64,000 bases of DNA from Ascoidea rubescens DSM 1968 (GCF_001661345.1 NW_017962919.1:798512-862511), one strand, 5' to 3'. Shown: positions 10,601 to 21,348, counted from the first letter of the stretch. Program-made: numbers and translations. Notes: generated from the sequence alone by a model not told the origin.

Positions 10601-11544
10601 CAGTTCCAACCATTAGTAATAATCCACAACAAAAAGCAGGGGAAATCGTTGAAACTTTAATGGGATCATTGCAAGATGAAAATGAAGATGAAGCACCAAC
10701 TTTGAAATTAGGAGATGCATCAGTAGCTGCACCATTTACATCTAAACTTGGAAGTGTTTCAGCGGTTACAAATATTATTCGTCAAGGTAGAGTTGCATTA
10801 GTTTCGACTATTCAAATGTATAAAATTTTAGCATTAAATTGTTTGGTTAGTGCCTATTCATTATCAGTTATTTATTTAGCAGGAGTTAAATTTGGAGACG
10901 GACAAGCAACTATATCGGGTTTAATGATATCATCATGTTTTTTAAGTATATCAAAGGGAAAACCATTAGAGCAATTATCTAAAAAAAGACCTCAAGAGGG
11001 AATTTTTAATATATATATAATGGGATCAATTTTGGGGCAATTTGCTATTCATATTGTATCATTAATTTACATTACAACTGAGATTTATAAATTAGAACCA
11101 AGAGAACCTCAAGTTAATTTAGAAAAGGAATTTGCGCCATCATTATTGAATACAGGTATATTTATAATACAGCTCTGGTTACAGGTTGTTACATTTGCAG
11201 TGAACTATATTGGAGAGCCATTTAGACAAAATATTCGTGATAATAGAGGAATGTATTGGGGTATATTAGGATGTGGATTTTTAGCATTTGCCGGAGCCAC
11301 TGAGTTTTTGCCGGAAATGAATGAAGCTATAAAATTTGTTCCAATGGGACAAGAATTTAAAACCAAGTTGGTGTTAACGATGGTGTTTGATTTTGGAGGA
11401 AGTTGGATAATTGAGAATGTATTGAAGTATTTCTTTATGGATGACAAATCATCTGATATTGCGATTCGTAGAGAAGAACAAGGATCTGGAGAGATTGAGA
11501 TTGAGATTGATGCTAAAGCAGAAAAACTTATAGAAGGTAATTAA
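7648..11544 (+). CDS. SPF1: P5A-type ATPase of the ER, Spf1
   Basis: A 1298-residue P5A ATPase that matches S. cerevisiae Spf1 almost throughout. Spf1 resides in the ER membrane, extracts mistargeted or wrongly inserted tail-anchored and moderately hydrophobic helices, and affects ER manganese, calcium and sterol homeostasis. Visible motifs: the actuator SGES at about 337-340, the P5A signature PPELPMELTMAVN at about 476, the phosphorylation motif DKTGTLTGE with its aspartate at 519, KGAPE in the nucleotide domain, and the hinge GDGTNDVGALK at about 880. The N-terminal EWTFVY and the C-terminal membrane helices are conserved (KLEPREPQVNLEKEFAPSLL). It is a little longer than the usual 1215 residues because of insertions in the nucleotide domain. 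The start at 7648 places KPYIWPFF where the family has KPYVLPFF. It shares a promoter with the unknown gene ending at 4181. Confidence 0.98.
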   Translation: MQKPELETPELRKHQVLPSLIVPENVQIKSTQLLCKNSSFLKPYIWPFFTIYPFFCNIYFNTEKYNRYIGGSEWTFVYITALLTIHGIIFLAPFWSINLDSVFNYTKLNNKIDHLGIATHIMIFPIENHGSGEIVPLNYNNVYLNGNEISQISFLFQKRRFIFDSSSNLFVPPLFKIDDPDTLISDFKNSSGLLKNDLSTLLLNYGQNKFDIPVPTFGELFIEHATAPFFVFQIFCIGLWCMDEFWYFSFFNLFMVVTFECTTVWQRRSTLLEFRSMSIKPFKLYCFRSLEWVEIDSYDLLPNDLVSITRSTNDEISIPCDLVLINGSAIVNEAMLSGESTPLLKESIELRPSNDKFDPEGYDKNSILHGGTKVLQITQSQNKNPESHIPNPPDKGALAVVAKTGFETSQGSLVRVMIFSAERISVGNWESFFFILFLLVFAVIASWYVWVEGTKMGRIQSKLILDCILIITSVVPPELPMELTMAVNTSLAALAKYYIYCTEPFRIPLAGRIDVCCFDKTGTLTGENLVFEGLAGFNPSDTRHLFQCKEASNITNYILGSAHALVKLDDGDIVGDPMEIATLKASGWSLSNTKNVIEKDLKYLLKNKIITQVTFEKLIKNEIDKTPYLDQIKILRRFQFSSALKRSSTISKIQKGKILVSVKGAPETIRSRLINVPENYEEIYKSFTRSGSRVLALAYKLLEDNISINKLNNIKRDDIENKLIFGGFIVFHCPLKDDAIDTINMLNNSSHRCVMITGDNPLTAVHVAKQVNIVDRETLILDLPEDHHINEEDENDVELVWRNVKETIVKPYHSKNEIDESIFKNYDICITGYALDKLINHPQILKLIRYTWVYARVSPNQKEFILNSLKELGYNTLMCGDGTNDVGALKQAHVGIALLNATTHGMKKIAENKKIETMKRVYAKQCDLMKRWNQPEPPVPPLIAHLFPPGPTNPHYLKAMEKQGIVITKEMRRLVAEASKKVVGPVPTISNNPQQKAGEIVETLMGSLQDENEDEAPTLKLGDASVAAPFTSKLGSVSAVTNIIRQGRVALVSTIQMYKILALNCLVSAYSLSVIYLAGVKFGDGQATISGLMISSCFLSISKGKPLEQLSKKRPQEGIFNIYIMGSILGQFAIHIVSLIYITTEIYKLEPREPQVNLEKEFAPSLLNTGIFIIQLWLQVVTFAVNYIGEPFRQNIRDNRGMYWGILGCGFLAFAGATEFLPEMNEAIKFVPMGQEFKTKLVLTMVFDFGGSWIIENVLKYFFMDDKSSDIAIRREEQGSGEIEIEIDAKAEKLIEGN

Positions 11545-12161
11545 AAAGTGTCAAGAAGTGTTAAGAAATGTTAAGAATTATTAGAAATTATTGAAAATTA
11601 TTGAAAATTATTAAGAGCAATGAAATCTATTTGATTAAATTAGGATAAAATAGAATAAATTTAATAAAGAATAGGATTTAATTCAATTTGGTTATAGTTT
11701 TTTTTCAGTTTTGTATATTATATTTTTTGCATTTTTTTAGTTTAATAAAATTATAATCAAAATACGATGCGGATGCAAATGTGAATGTGTGCGGATATGA
11801 TGCGAATACGAATACGATACAAATCCGATACAAATAAATCCGAATGAATCCGGATATGGGTTATTGATTAAATAAAATGATTAGTAATGCATTATTAAGA
11901 TTAATAAAAGATATGGAGAAAGAAGTGAGATGAGAAATAAGATTATTAAACTGTGGAGTCAAAAAATGCAATTAGTAGTGATCAGTGGAATAATAAGTCG
12001 ATAAGATGGGGGAAATGGATGGATTTGAAAGCGATGGAGGTTTATAAATAGGAATAGAAAAGTTATTATGGAATAGAATAGAATAGAGTTGAGTTGAATA
12101 GAATATTAAATTATAGTATATACTATTATTATATAGATATAGAAAATAGATATTAATTGAA
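11545..12161. other. Intergenic between SPF1 and the dioxygenase-like gene
   Basis: No gene. At about 11766-11860 there is an irregular repetitive tract with many CGAAT, CCGAT and GATGCGAAT words in an otherwise AT-rich spacer. Around 12065-12110 there are short repeats of GAATA. The last ~150 bases should hold the promoter of the gene at 12162. Confidence 0.5.
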
Positions 12162-12575
12162 ATGGCTACAAATTCGTATTTTAAAGAAAAGGACAAACGG
12201 TTTTCAGATAATATTGAGACGTATGACATTCACATTTATTATAATTTAAAGAATGAGGGAGATAATAAGAAAATTGATGAGTTGTTGGGGTTGATTAGAA
12301 GGGAGTTTTGGAGAGAGATTGAGGAAGAAAAGAGTTTGTTTATCAAAGGAAAAAGACAGGAGCTACAGCCCATGGGCCCTCATCCAGTAGCAATGGTTGA
12401 GATTGATTTTTATAGTCGAGAGACGTTTGGAAAGATAGTGCCATTTTTGCAGCTTAATAATTTGGGGTTGGATATATTGATTCATCCTAATACGGAATTG
12501 GGAGGGTTAATTGATCATACACGACATGCGATGTGGATTGGGCATAAGCAGAGGTTGGTGTTGGATGTGTTTTAG
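12162..12575 (+). CDS. DOPA 4,5-dioxygenase-like protein
   Basis: A 137-residue protein with the layout of the small DOPA 4,5-dioxygenase family known in fungi and bacteria. Members open aromatic catechol rings using a histidine-bound metal. Visible: an early strand DIHIYYNLKN with a conserved His; HPVAMVEIDFYS in the middle; LDILIHPNTELGGLIDHTRH near the end with further histidines; then MWIG. Length (about 130-150) fits the family. The natural substrate in yeasts is not known to me, so a role in catabolism of a catechol-type compound is inference. It converges with PEX13, the stops being 57 bases apart. Confidence 0.85.
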   Translation: MATNSYFKEKDKRFSDNIETYDIHIYYNLKNEGDNKKIDELLGLIRREFWREIEEEKSLFIKGKRQELQPMGPHPVAMVEIDFYSRETFGKIVPFLQLNNLGLDILIHPNTELGGLIDHTRHAMWIGHKQRLVLDVF

Positions 12576-12632
12576 AGGTGTATTGGATGTGTTTTAAAGA
12601 TGGATTGGGATTAATTGAGTTTAGTTTGTTGG

Positions 12633-13688
12633 TTAATCGAGATTGATAAGTTTGATATAATTTTTGGGAATGTAGCCAATTTGGCCAGATTTTGATCTGC
12701 ATTTTAGCCAATTGTTGTTATTGATATGATCAGTGTTATCTAGAATGGCCAATAAATCGTCTTTTTTAAAGGATAGTTCAATTGTAGAGTCTGAGGAAGA
12801 GTAATCGTATAATGCTTTACAAAATTTGATGTTAATTTTAGTGTCGATATTCGTATTAGTATTAGTATTGGTATTGGGGTTTGAAGTGGTGAGAGAAGCA
12901 GTGTTGTTTGAGGAGTTTAATCTTTTTGCGTAGATTAGTAGTTTGTTCAACAAGTAAGGGATTAGTAGAGTGGATATTATGAATAGAAGTAGGGGTTTTA
13001 AATTGAGTATATTTTTTCTTTTAGAAGTGGGATTTTTATTAATGAATTTATTAAATTCATCAATTGATAGATTGTTTGAGCTTTTATTTGGGCTTTTGCT
13101 TTTATTGGTTTTGAATTTAGTTAGAAGATTTAGATTTTGGTATACTAATTTAAATTGCAAGAAAATGGAAAGCAAGTTAATATAATTGTTTGAGAAATTC
13201 AAGTACAAATTTTGAAGGAGAAAAGAGAAATTTGATATTGAGTTTATGAAATTGCTTATGTTGCTGAATATAATGTTGACATTTGATATTAGTAATTGGT
13301 TATTGCTATTTATATTAGTTGTGTTATTTATGCTATTTATGTTATTTATGTTATTTATGTTGTTATTACGATTGTAGGGATTGTAACTATGGTTACTGTA
13401 AGGATAGGAATTAGAATGGGCATTGGAATAGACATTGGAGAAGGAATTAGATAAGGAATTGGAGTTGGGTATTATTGGTTGATTTAGCTGGTGTAGCTGA
13501 TCTGGCTGGTTTTTGTTGATGAATATGGAAGAGGGCCTTGAAGGCAATGGAGGAGGCGATTGAATAAGAGCTGAAGAAGAGACATTTGGTTTGTTCAGAA
13601 GAATTGGAGCAGAAGCAGCAGAAGCAGAGATAAGTGGGGAAGAAGTGTGTGATCCAAGAGCTGTAGCAGGAGAGTTGTTCCAAACCAT
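12633..13688 (-). CDS. PEX13: Peroxisomal import docking protein Pex13
   Basis: A 351-residue protein with Pex13 architecture. It has a proline-rich N-terminus (PPPLPSRPSS), a low-complexity Asn/Tyr/Ser region (SYNPYNR), hydrophobic segments including LLLFIISTLLIPYLLNKLLI near residue 240, and a C-terminal SH3 domain (CKALYDYSSSDSTIELSFKK, then GQIGYIPKNYIKLI). Pex13 sits in the peroxisomal membrane and docks cargo-loaded Pex5 and Pex7 together with Pex14. The N-terminus is odd: the family usually begins with a PRPKPWE-type motif, whereas this frame opens directly at MVWNNSP with a stop three codons upstream, so an unrecognised first exon is possible. The gene is divergent from VMA9, with a long CTT/GAA tract between them. 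Confidence 0.85.
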   Translation of the reverse strand: MVWNNSPATALGSHTSSPLISASAASAPILLNKPNVSSSALIQSPPPLPSRPSSIFINKNQPDQLHQLNQPIIPNSNSLSNSFSNVYSNAHSNSYPYSNHSYNPYNRNNNINNINNINSINNTTNINSNNQLLISNVNIIFSNISNFINSISNFSFLLQNLYLNFSNNYINLLSIFLQFKLVYQNLNLLTKFKTNKSKSPNKSSNNLSIDEFNKFINKNPTSKRKNILNLKPLLLFIISTLLIPYLLNKLLIYAKRLNSSNNTASLTTSNPNTNTNTNTNIDTKINIKFCKALYDYSSSDSTIELSFKKDDLLAILDNTDHINNNNWLKCRSKSGQIGYIPKNYIKLINLD

Positions 13689-13760
13689 AGTGAATTAGAA
13701 AAAGAAGAGATAAAAGAAAAACCAGAAGAGTAAGCAGCAGAAGTACCAATAGCACTAACA

Positions 13761-13797
13761 GAAGAAGAAGAAGAAGAAGAAGAAGAAGAAGAAGAAG
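13761..13797. repeat. GAA trinucleotide tract
   Basis: About twelve perfect GAA units (CTT on the other strand) in the PEX13/VMA9 divergent promoter. It would lie close to, or within, the 5' leader of PEX13. Confidence 0.9.
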
Positions 13798-13956
13798 CAA
13801 AAGCATTGCCGACACCCAGATCATCGCGGCGCAGTGTCTTGCCTCTTTGGGATTGCACGTGATTTCTATAAGAGGCAGTTCCACACGGGCTGCTTTCGAA
13901 AGAGTAGAAGAAGAGTAGAAGAAGAGAAGAGAAGAACAACAACTGCATCTTCAACA

Positions 13957-14351
13957 ATGAGTGGGTATGTCTCTGCTGTCTCTGTTTTTCTCTTCTCTTC
14001 TTCTGACTACTAACTTTGCTCCAGGTGGACTGTTGTCTTTGGTTTGGTAATCGTCGTGTTGTTGGCTGCATTGACCTGGGTCGTTGCTCCCAAAAACGAC
14101 CAAACGTAAGTTCCTCTGCCTCTGCTTCCTCTGCTTCTTCTGCTCTTTACTAACATCTCCTAGGGTCTGGAGGAGCTCTATCATCCTCACTCTCGCCATG
14201 TGCTACTTGATGTGGGCCATCACCTACTTGTGTATGTATTTCTCTTCTTCCTCTTCTTCCTCTTCCTCCTACTAACCTCTGCTTTCCAGGCCAATTGCAT
14301 CCCTTGGTTGCCCCCAGACGCTCTGACTTGAGGCCTGAATATGCCGAATGA
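13957..14351 (+). CDS. VMA9: V-ATPase subunit e, Vma9, four exons
   Basis: Four exons encode 72 residues, nearly the same as S. cerevisiae Vma9: 13957-13964, 14025-14105, 14164-14231 and 14290-14351. The protein starts MSGWTVVFGLVIVV, continues with VAPKNDQTVWRSSIILTLAM and LMWAITYLCQLHP, and ends RRSDLRPEYAE. It has two membrane helices and belongs to the Vo sector of the vacuolar proton pump. All three introns are tiny (60, 58 and 58 nt) with GTATGT, GTAAGT and GTATGT donors. Each has a TACTAAC branch site (14008, 14148, 14270) only about 10-13 nt from the acceptor. The first exon contributes just 8 coding bases. Frames join perfectly and give the family's normal length, so the model is well supported. 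Divergent from PEX13. Confidence 0.95.
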
Positions 14352-14640
14352 GCTGCTTTACCACTGGCTGTTAATTGCTGCTTTTCCTCGTCTTTTGTTC
14401 ATTTCCTCGTTATCTCTGTATGATACTCCAGCTTCAATAACACATCATCTTTTGTTTCCCTCTGACCTTGCCTCTCCTTTGTAGTCTTCCGCTCAACATC
14501 CAGCATCCACCCACTGTAGAAACCCGTTTTAGTGGAACCTCCACTCATCACCTCCATTTATTTTTTTTCGCTTGAAATAATCCTCGAATGTGCAATGATA
14601 GTAGCTATCTTATCTCCTTATCTTCTTTCTCATCCATAGA

Positions 14641-16834
14641 ATGAATGCTTCTTCTACTAACAATGCTCAGAATTATAGCACCACTGCCATCAACCAACAC
14701 CCCTGCTTGCTAGGTATTCTCCTAATCATTAAAACTGACACCCAATCAAACTTGGTGTTCCATTATCCTCCAATCCCCAAACACTACCAATCAGTTAACA
14801 CTACTACAAAGACTAATAATAATAACAACAAAAAGAAAAACAAAAATAAAAACAACAACAAAACCTACAATGATAGTGCTCACGACAACTCTAATGACAA
14901 CTCGGCCAATATAAACAAAATAAACAGCAATGTCGATAACAACTTGAACAACAATAACAATATTCTATCCTCCAACAACAATGAAGTAATTATTGATGAT
15001 TCATACTCTGACATTGAAAATGTATCCATCTTCTCAAATGATTCAAAGTACAACTCAAACTCAAACTCGGATTATAATAACATCAATAACATCAACATCA
15101 ACAAAATAAACAAAAATGTCAAGAATTTGACTACCCAAAATAACGAAAATATCGATAATATTGATATTAACAACGAAAACCTTAACATGTCAATCGACTC
15201 TCCTTTTGATATCGATGATGATCTCTCTTGCTCTTCTGAAGATGATTACCAAGATATTTCAAATTCAAATTCAAATTCAAATTCAAGTTATAATCATAAC
15301 AACAGTGTCACCAATACTAATAACAATACTAACAATACCAACAATACTAATACTAATACTAATACCAATAACAATGCCAAGACCACCACCATTGATGCTA
15401 ATACATACGATAGCTATTACGAGAATAACGACCAAATTGCTCCCTCAACAGTCAATTACACTGATGTGAAAAACTATTATAGACAAAACTTTCTCAATCT
15501 TAACCATCCCCATTCTCATTCCCATTCCTACCTTCATTCTTCCAATAACAATGAACACCATTTGCACTTGCAAACTCACTTTAATAATCCATTTTATTCG
15601 CAATATACACCACTATCAACTCCAACAATAGACAACTCAATCACTCCCTCTGCTGTCTCAACTGCCATATCAAACTTGCGAAGAAATAATTCCTTTTTTG
15701 CAAATTCAAACTCAAACTCAAACTCAAATTCAACTAATAATCTATTCAATCTAAACAATTTACTTTCCACAAATATAAATCTCAACACCAACACTAACAC
15801 CATCACAAACACTACAAACTCAAATCAATTGAAAGATAAAAACTCTCCCTCTCTATTACCAACTTCAAACTCAAACCTAAATCTAACTGTAAGCTTAAAC
15901 AACTTGAACAGCAACTTGAAATCAAATCTCAATCTAACTATATTTAAAAACATCAACCGTCGCAATAGAAAATTATTCAAAAAAAAATTAATTAAAAACG
16001 ATCTAAACTTTTTGATTAAAAATTTCCAAAACTTCTTTAATATGGATATCCCGTCTCTAATCGAAATCGTCAACCCTCCTCAATCCTTATCAAACAAATT
16101 CTTTGAACTATCCATAGAAAACTTGACTTTTTTATCTCATCCAAAATCAATAGACACCAATGGTAACTGGATCCCCATTAAAAAAAACTACAATCTAAAT
16201 AACAATCTCAATAACAATCTCAATAACAAACAAATCAAAAATTTATTTAAACTTCATACCAAAATATCAAATTCAAAAAATTCAAATCATTTAAACAATC
16301 AAAATGCTCAGAATAACCAGTTTAATTATTCTGATTTAGATTCAAACTCTTCAAATAACTCAGATAATGATGATTATGATCTTAATTCTTACCATTTAAA
16401 TCATAAAAATTCAATTCACAATACCAATACCAATGCCAATGCCAATGTTGATAATAATAACAATAATATTGACAATTCAAATCTGTTGAAATCTTTCAAT
16501 TTGGTCTTTTTAATGTCCCCTCCAATTATCGAACACAATAAAATATTATTGGAAATGTATAACAACATCATCAGTAAATTTGTCTTGATTTTATCAAAAG
16601 AGCAACAAAAGGATAATTATATTTGGAACCAGTCTCAGATTTTATTAAATATTCATAAAAAATTTTTAAATAAAGAATTGGATCCAAATGATGAAAAAGC
16701 TAATAAAAATAGCAACAATAAAAATATCAATAAAAATAATAACAATAACAACAATAACAATAACAATAATAACAACAATAATAAAAATAAAAATAACATT
16801 TCCACACATGTTATAAATAATGATACTTTTCTTG

Positions 16835-16869
<35 letters not shown>

Positions 16870-18235
16870 CATAATAATAATAATAATAGTAATACGGGTT
16901 TTAATAGAAAATCATTTACAATTGAAAATTATTATAAAGAATGCTTTGATAAATCATTATTAGCCAAAGCGATTCAAGATTGTTTTATTCAAATATCCAA
17001 AAATGAAATTGCAGAACTACGATTAAGAGAGAATAGACAGCCATATTTCTTACAGATTCCAATTAACACAAACTTACGACACTTGCCTAAAAATAAAACG
17101 GAAATTATACCGGAATCATTTTTATCATCAATTAATGTCAATTATTTACTCCAATCTCAGAACTTATCATTTAATTCAAGTAATAATAACAATAGTAATA
17201 ATAATAATAATGGTAATGGTAAAAGGTTAACATCAAGAAGAGATTCAAAGACAAATGTGAATTTAAATTCCAATGGAATGAATTTTGATGATACGAGATC
17301 ATTACAACTGACAATAAAAACTAATGAAAACCGAACCTCAATTACTAGGAGTCCAATTTTTAAACCAACGATTTCAGGAAATGTGTATAATGAAGAATTG
17401 AATTTAGATGAGGATTCGTATATTGAGAAGGTTAATTTATTGAAAAATTCTCAGTTGAGGTATTTTGCATTAATTTTATTAGATTCTAAAGAAAATATTA
17501 TAAAAGAATTGAAATACCATAAAAATTTCATAACGAATATTTCAGCGACGAAAAATTTAAACAAAATTGCAAACGATTGTAATTTGTCAGTTTTGAAATG
17601 TGAAAATATTGCATATCATTTGATATTTTGGAGGAAGGCCAAGATTATGTTGCCATTGCATAAAAATAGTGAATTTATTATATCTAATATATTTCGAATT
17701 GAGTTAGTTAAGTCTAATAACTATAGATATAGCGAAGAATTTAAAGAAGAATTTCCAGATTTACGGATTGGAAATGGAGAGTTTAATAATTTTTTAGAAT
17801 TTTTCAATAGGCCAATGTCGTATTCCAAGTTGGCACAGAAGATTGATGAGGATAATAAAATCAACATTCAAAATAAGATTAACATTAAGAAGGAAATGAT
17901 AGTTGATGTTTTGGCATGGCTAATTAAGAGGGGGATTATAACGCAATTGCTAACATTTGCCAGGATTAAAATTACACCAAAGATTAAAACATTGGTTGAA
18001 GAAGAGAAAGAGTTAAATTTTCAAAGAAAAATCCAAAAAAACTCTATGGCACGTCTGAATGAAAATGGGAATGTTTTGAATAAGAAATTGAAGAATAAAA
18101 TGGAGAATACTACAAATAAACTGAATGAAAATGTTTCGAAAAAAGATAATGGTAATGAGGACAAAAACGAGAGTAACACGATTGATAATGCCAATGATTC
18201 CACTAATAATAATAATGATAATGATAACGATAATG

Positions 18236-18268
<33 letters not shown>

Positions 18269-18972
18269 GTAATAATAATAATATTCATCCTAATAATCAT
18301 TTCAATGGACTTAATGGTAATAACAATGGGGTGATTCATAGAAGAAATAAACTGATGTTAAACAGTGATTCGAGTTCTAATTTGATGAATAAATTCAACA
18401 GTTATCAACCGATCCATAAGCAAAGATCGTTATCTACGATCAGTCAACCAGGATCATCCAATGATGAGGTTAACAATTTGAGAAAAATGAGCAGTGGTAA
18501 AAGTGGGAACAGTAGCAATAGCACTCTTGCTAGGCGTGGAAGTGGTATCAATATTAACCTGGTAAATACAGACAGCAGTACCAAGATCAACAGTACTAGC
18601 AATTTGAGTTTGGTGACTAACAGCAACAATTTCAATCGAAGTGGGTTAAAGATCATGGAGGAGAATCCCTTTGAGTCGTCGTCTGTCTTCAACAAGACGT
18701 TTAACTTGTTGGACGAGCAGTCGTCGATAATCTTAGAGCCAGACAAGCCAACACTATTGGAAAAGAAATGGCTAATGAAGCTCGTGGAGGTGAAGTTCAG
18801 GTCGACAGGGCCCAGCAGCGAGAGCAAAAAGGTCTTGAGCAGGATATTGAAGTATCTCAACGGGATTAATCCGTTGGAGTTGATCTCGATCCGAGAAAAC
18901 ATCCGGTCGAAGGACATCAACAGGTTGATGGAGGTGTTAGGGGAAAACGTCGTGATAACAAGACACTGGTAA
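14641..18972 (+). CDS. NPR3: Npr3, subunit of the SEACIT (GATOR1-type) complex
   Basis: A 1443-residue Npr3/NPRL3 homologue. With Npr2 and Iml1 it forms the SEACIT complex at the vacuole, which promotes GTP hydrolysis on Gtr1 and so lowers TORC1 activity when amino acids run out. The longin-type N-terminus is clear (HPCLLGILLIIKTD, then LVFHYPPIP at about 40-47). A conserved block at about 615-690 includes FNLVFLMSPP, followed by ECFDKSLLAKAIQDCF and LRHLPKNKTEIIPESFLSS. The winged-helix C-terminus ends YLNGINPLELISIRENIRSK and NVVITRHW. Between these lie long Asn/Ser runs (about residues 50-280, 700-780 and 1175-1220) that explain the length, compared with about 1150 in S. cerevisiae. GC rises sharply over the last 300 bases. 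Confidence 0.93.
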
Positions 18973-19248
18973 AGCAAGACCTCGAGCACACATCCCAAAT
19001 AGAACATCGTAATAGAATGTATATAACGAATATAACGAATAGCCACAATCAGCCAATCAGAGCGCGTTCTGTGTTGGGCGTATGCAGCGTCGGGCCGGAG
19101 CCAGCGGTGTGGGTGCGCTGAGTGGCTACGTGTAAAAAGCGTGGATCAGATCAGAGGAAGAAGAAGAAAGAGAAGAAAGAGAAGAAGAAAGAGAAGAAGC
19201 ACAACTCCAACACTTTGTTCTCTCCACCTCACCTACCTATAATTCAAC

Positions 19249-19854
19249 ATGCGTTGCATCACCCAGCTTATATGGCTTTTTTTCACTGTCTTCGTGATCG
19301 ACGCCCACAACATTCTATTACCGCCAAATGGCAAGCAGTGTTTCTTTGAGAAGTTGAAGCAAAATGACGAGCTAGCTGTCAGTTTCCAGGTTGGCAACAG
19401 AGACGCCAAAGCTACAGAGCAGTTGAGCTGCGATTTCTGGATCCACGACCCCAACAACAAGATCTTGGTCACCAAAAAGGACGTCTCTCATGGTGACGAA
19501 AGTATCATTGCTTCCACTAATGGAAAGTTTGGCTACTGTTTCTCCAACGAAGGCCAGAGTATCTCTACAAAGGATGTCTCCTTCAATATCCATGGTGTGA
19601 TTTATATTGATGTTAACGACCCCAACGCTGACAATTTGGATGCTGCAGTCAAAAAATTGGCTCAATTAACAAGAGAAGTTAAAAACCAACAAGGCTACAT
19701 CGTTGTAAGAGAAAGAACCCATAGAAATACTGCTGAATCAACCAATTCAAGAGTCAAATGGTGGTCTGTCTTCCAATTACTCGTTGTTGGGATAAATTCT
19801 CTTTTTCAAGTTTATTATTTGAAAAGATTCTTTGAGGTGAAATCAGTTGTCTAA
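19249..19854 (+). CDS. EMP24: p24 cargo adaptor of COPII vesicles, Emp24
   Basis: A 201-residue p24-beta protein, closest to S. cerevisiae Emp24. A signal peptide covers about residues 1-19. The lumenal GOLD domain follows with a cysteine pair (C31 and C97), the block DVSFNIHGVIYIDVNDPN, the helix AVKKLAQLTREVKNQQ and the membrane-proximal RERTHRNTAESTNSRVKWWS. A membrane helix and a short cytosolic tail (YYLKRFFEVKSVV) with the paired phenylalanines used for COPII binding complete it. Emp24 pairs with Erv25 and carries GPI-anchored proteins from ER to Golgi. The 5' half is GC-rich and the 3' half AT-rich. The upstream 280 bases contain a GC-rich block with CGGGCCGGAG and GTGTGGGTGC words. 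It converges with RPS27. Confidence 0.97.
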   Translation: MRCITQLIWLFFTVFVIDAHNILLPPNGKQCFFEKLKQNDELAVSFQVGNRDAKATEQLSCDFWIHDPNNKILVTKKDVSHGDESIIASTNGKFGYCFSNEGQSISTKDVSFNIHGVIYIDVNDPNADNLDAAVKKLAQLTREVKNQQGYIVVRERTHRNTAESTNSRVKWWSVFQLLVVGINSLFQVYYLKRFFEVKSVV

Positions 19855-20370
19855 ATTATAACGAATTTAATCAAATTTATTAAGTTATAATCATAATAAC
19901 CATAATAATAAAAGAAAAATAATAATACAATCAATTCATAGTCTAAGGGATCTATTTTATCTTATTTTATCTTACTCTTTTGTCATATTACTCTTTTCTT
20001 ATCTGTATTTTTTTTTCATGTTTTTTTTTTATCTTCTTGTCACTCTTTTATTTTTAAATGAATCAATTCTATCTGTGTAATTTCATTATTCGGGAATCTT
20101 TTATCAAAAAATATAAAAAAATAAAAAATAAAAAATAAAAACAAAAAAAATTCTTATCGTAAGCTTACAATCTTTAATATAAATTTTATAATTCCTAATA
20201 TAAATTATCATTTAAAAAAAAAGATACAACATGCATTATATTATTATAAAAGCATTTCGCAAAATATAATAAAATGCATTTTATAACAATCTAAATAATA
20301 AATATTGTTAATACTAAAAATTAAAAATTAATAATAATAATACACAAAATTAAACCTTTCAACAATTCAT
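19855..20370. other. Convergent 3' flank of EMP24 and RPS27
   Basis: About 500 bases of very AT-rich DNA with TTTTTTT and ATAAAAA tracts. It fits two facing poly(A)/terminator regions. No gene seen. Confidence 0.6.
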
Positions 20371-21348
20371 TTATTTCTTTCTGAATGAACAGCCTTCAGT
20401 TAATCTTGCTTTACCACCGGTTGGTTGACATAAAACAGTTGTGCAAGCTTCACAGGCAACTGGTGTTTGAGCGTGTGAGAAAACTGTTGTAATATTTAAA
20501 CATCCTGGACACTTAACATCCATAAAATATGAACGAGGAGCTTGAACTAATGTCTTTAATTTGTGCTTTCTAGCTTCAGCAGCTGGGGATGGGTGCAATA
20601 AATCAACAACTAAAACCTATTATAATTTTATTAATTTACTTGGTTAGTATTTAATCTCCATTTTTAATTATTTTTGTCAGCCGAATCAAAAAGAATTCCA
20701 TTATAGATTTTTCATGTATCTTTTTGTTTTCTTGATCCTTTCTGATAATCTTGTAATATCAAATTATATTTTAACATTAAATTTCAGATGGCGCAATTGT
20801 AATACTTTTTTATTTCTCCAATATAATATAATAAAACTAAAATTAAAAAATAACAATGGCAATTAAATTAACAATTAAAATCCACCAGTTATCTTGTCAA
20901 AATAATTGATTTGACCATTTGTAATAAAATCTTAAATTACGTGTTTTTCTAAAAGAAACACTTTTTTTTCAACGGTTTACCATTTTAAAAATAATCCCAT
21001 TTTTTTTATTTTATAATTAAAATTCATTCAGTTCTTTTCATCGTCTTGTAATAGGGTATTTCTCAATAATGTATTTTATTATATTAACAAATAAATAACG
21101 GTTCAATACTAGTCTTTGAAATTTAAACAAATCATTCAAACTAAATCACTTTAGTCAGTTTTAATTTTAATTTTAATTTTAATTTTAATTTTAATATTTG
21201 TATTTTAAAACTTGTTGTTTTCCTTTATCAATCAATTAATTGATTTTCCCATCAATTTCAACCAGAAACCCGATCATAATGCCCAAAATAAACAATAATT
21301 ATAATTTAATACTACTCGATTGTAAATTCAGAATAAGTTGCATACCAT
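20371..21348 (-). CDS. RPS27: 40S ribosomal protein eS27 (Rps27), ATG-only first exon
   Basis: Exon 2 (20371-20616) encodes [20 protein letters not shown] through to the C-terminus GCSFRKK, including the zinc-finger cysteines of VKCPGC and ACEAC. It lacks only the initiator Met. The acceptor is AG|GTTTTAG, with a TACTAAC branch site at 20643-20649 on the minus strand. Adding an exon that is just the ATG gives 82 residues, the S. cerevisiae length, and S. cerevisiae RPS27 genes also split right after the ATG. The best such exon is 21346-21348 (ATG followed by GTATGC), giving a 729-nt intron. A second candidate at 20981-20983 has a poorer donor (GTAAAC). The upstream choice is supported by the paired promoter elements at 21639-21665. 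A TTTTAA hexamer repeat lies inside the intron at about 21156-21193. Confidence 0.88.
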
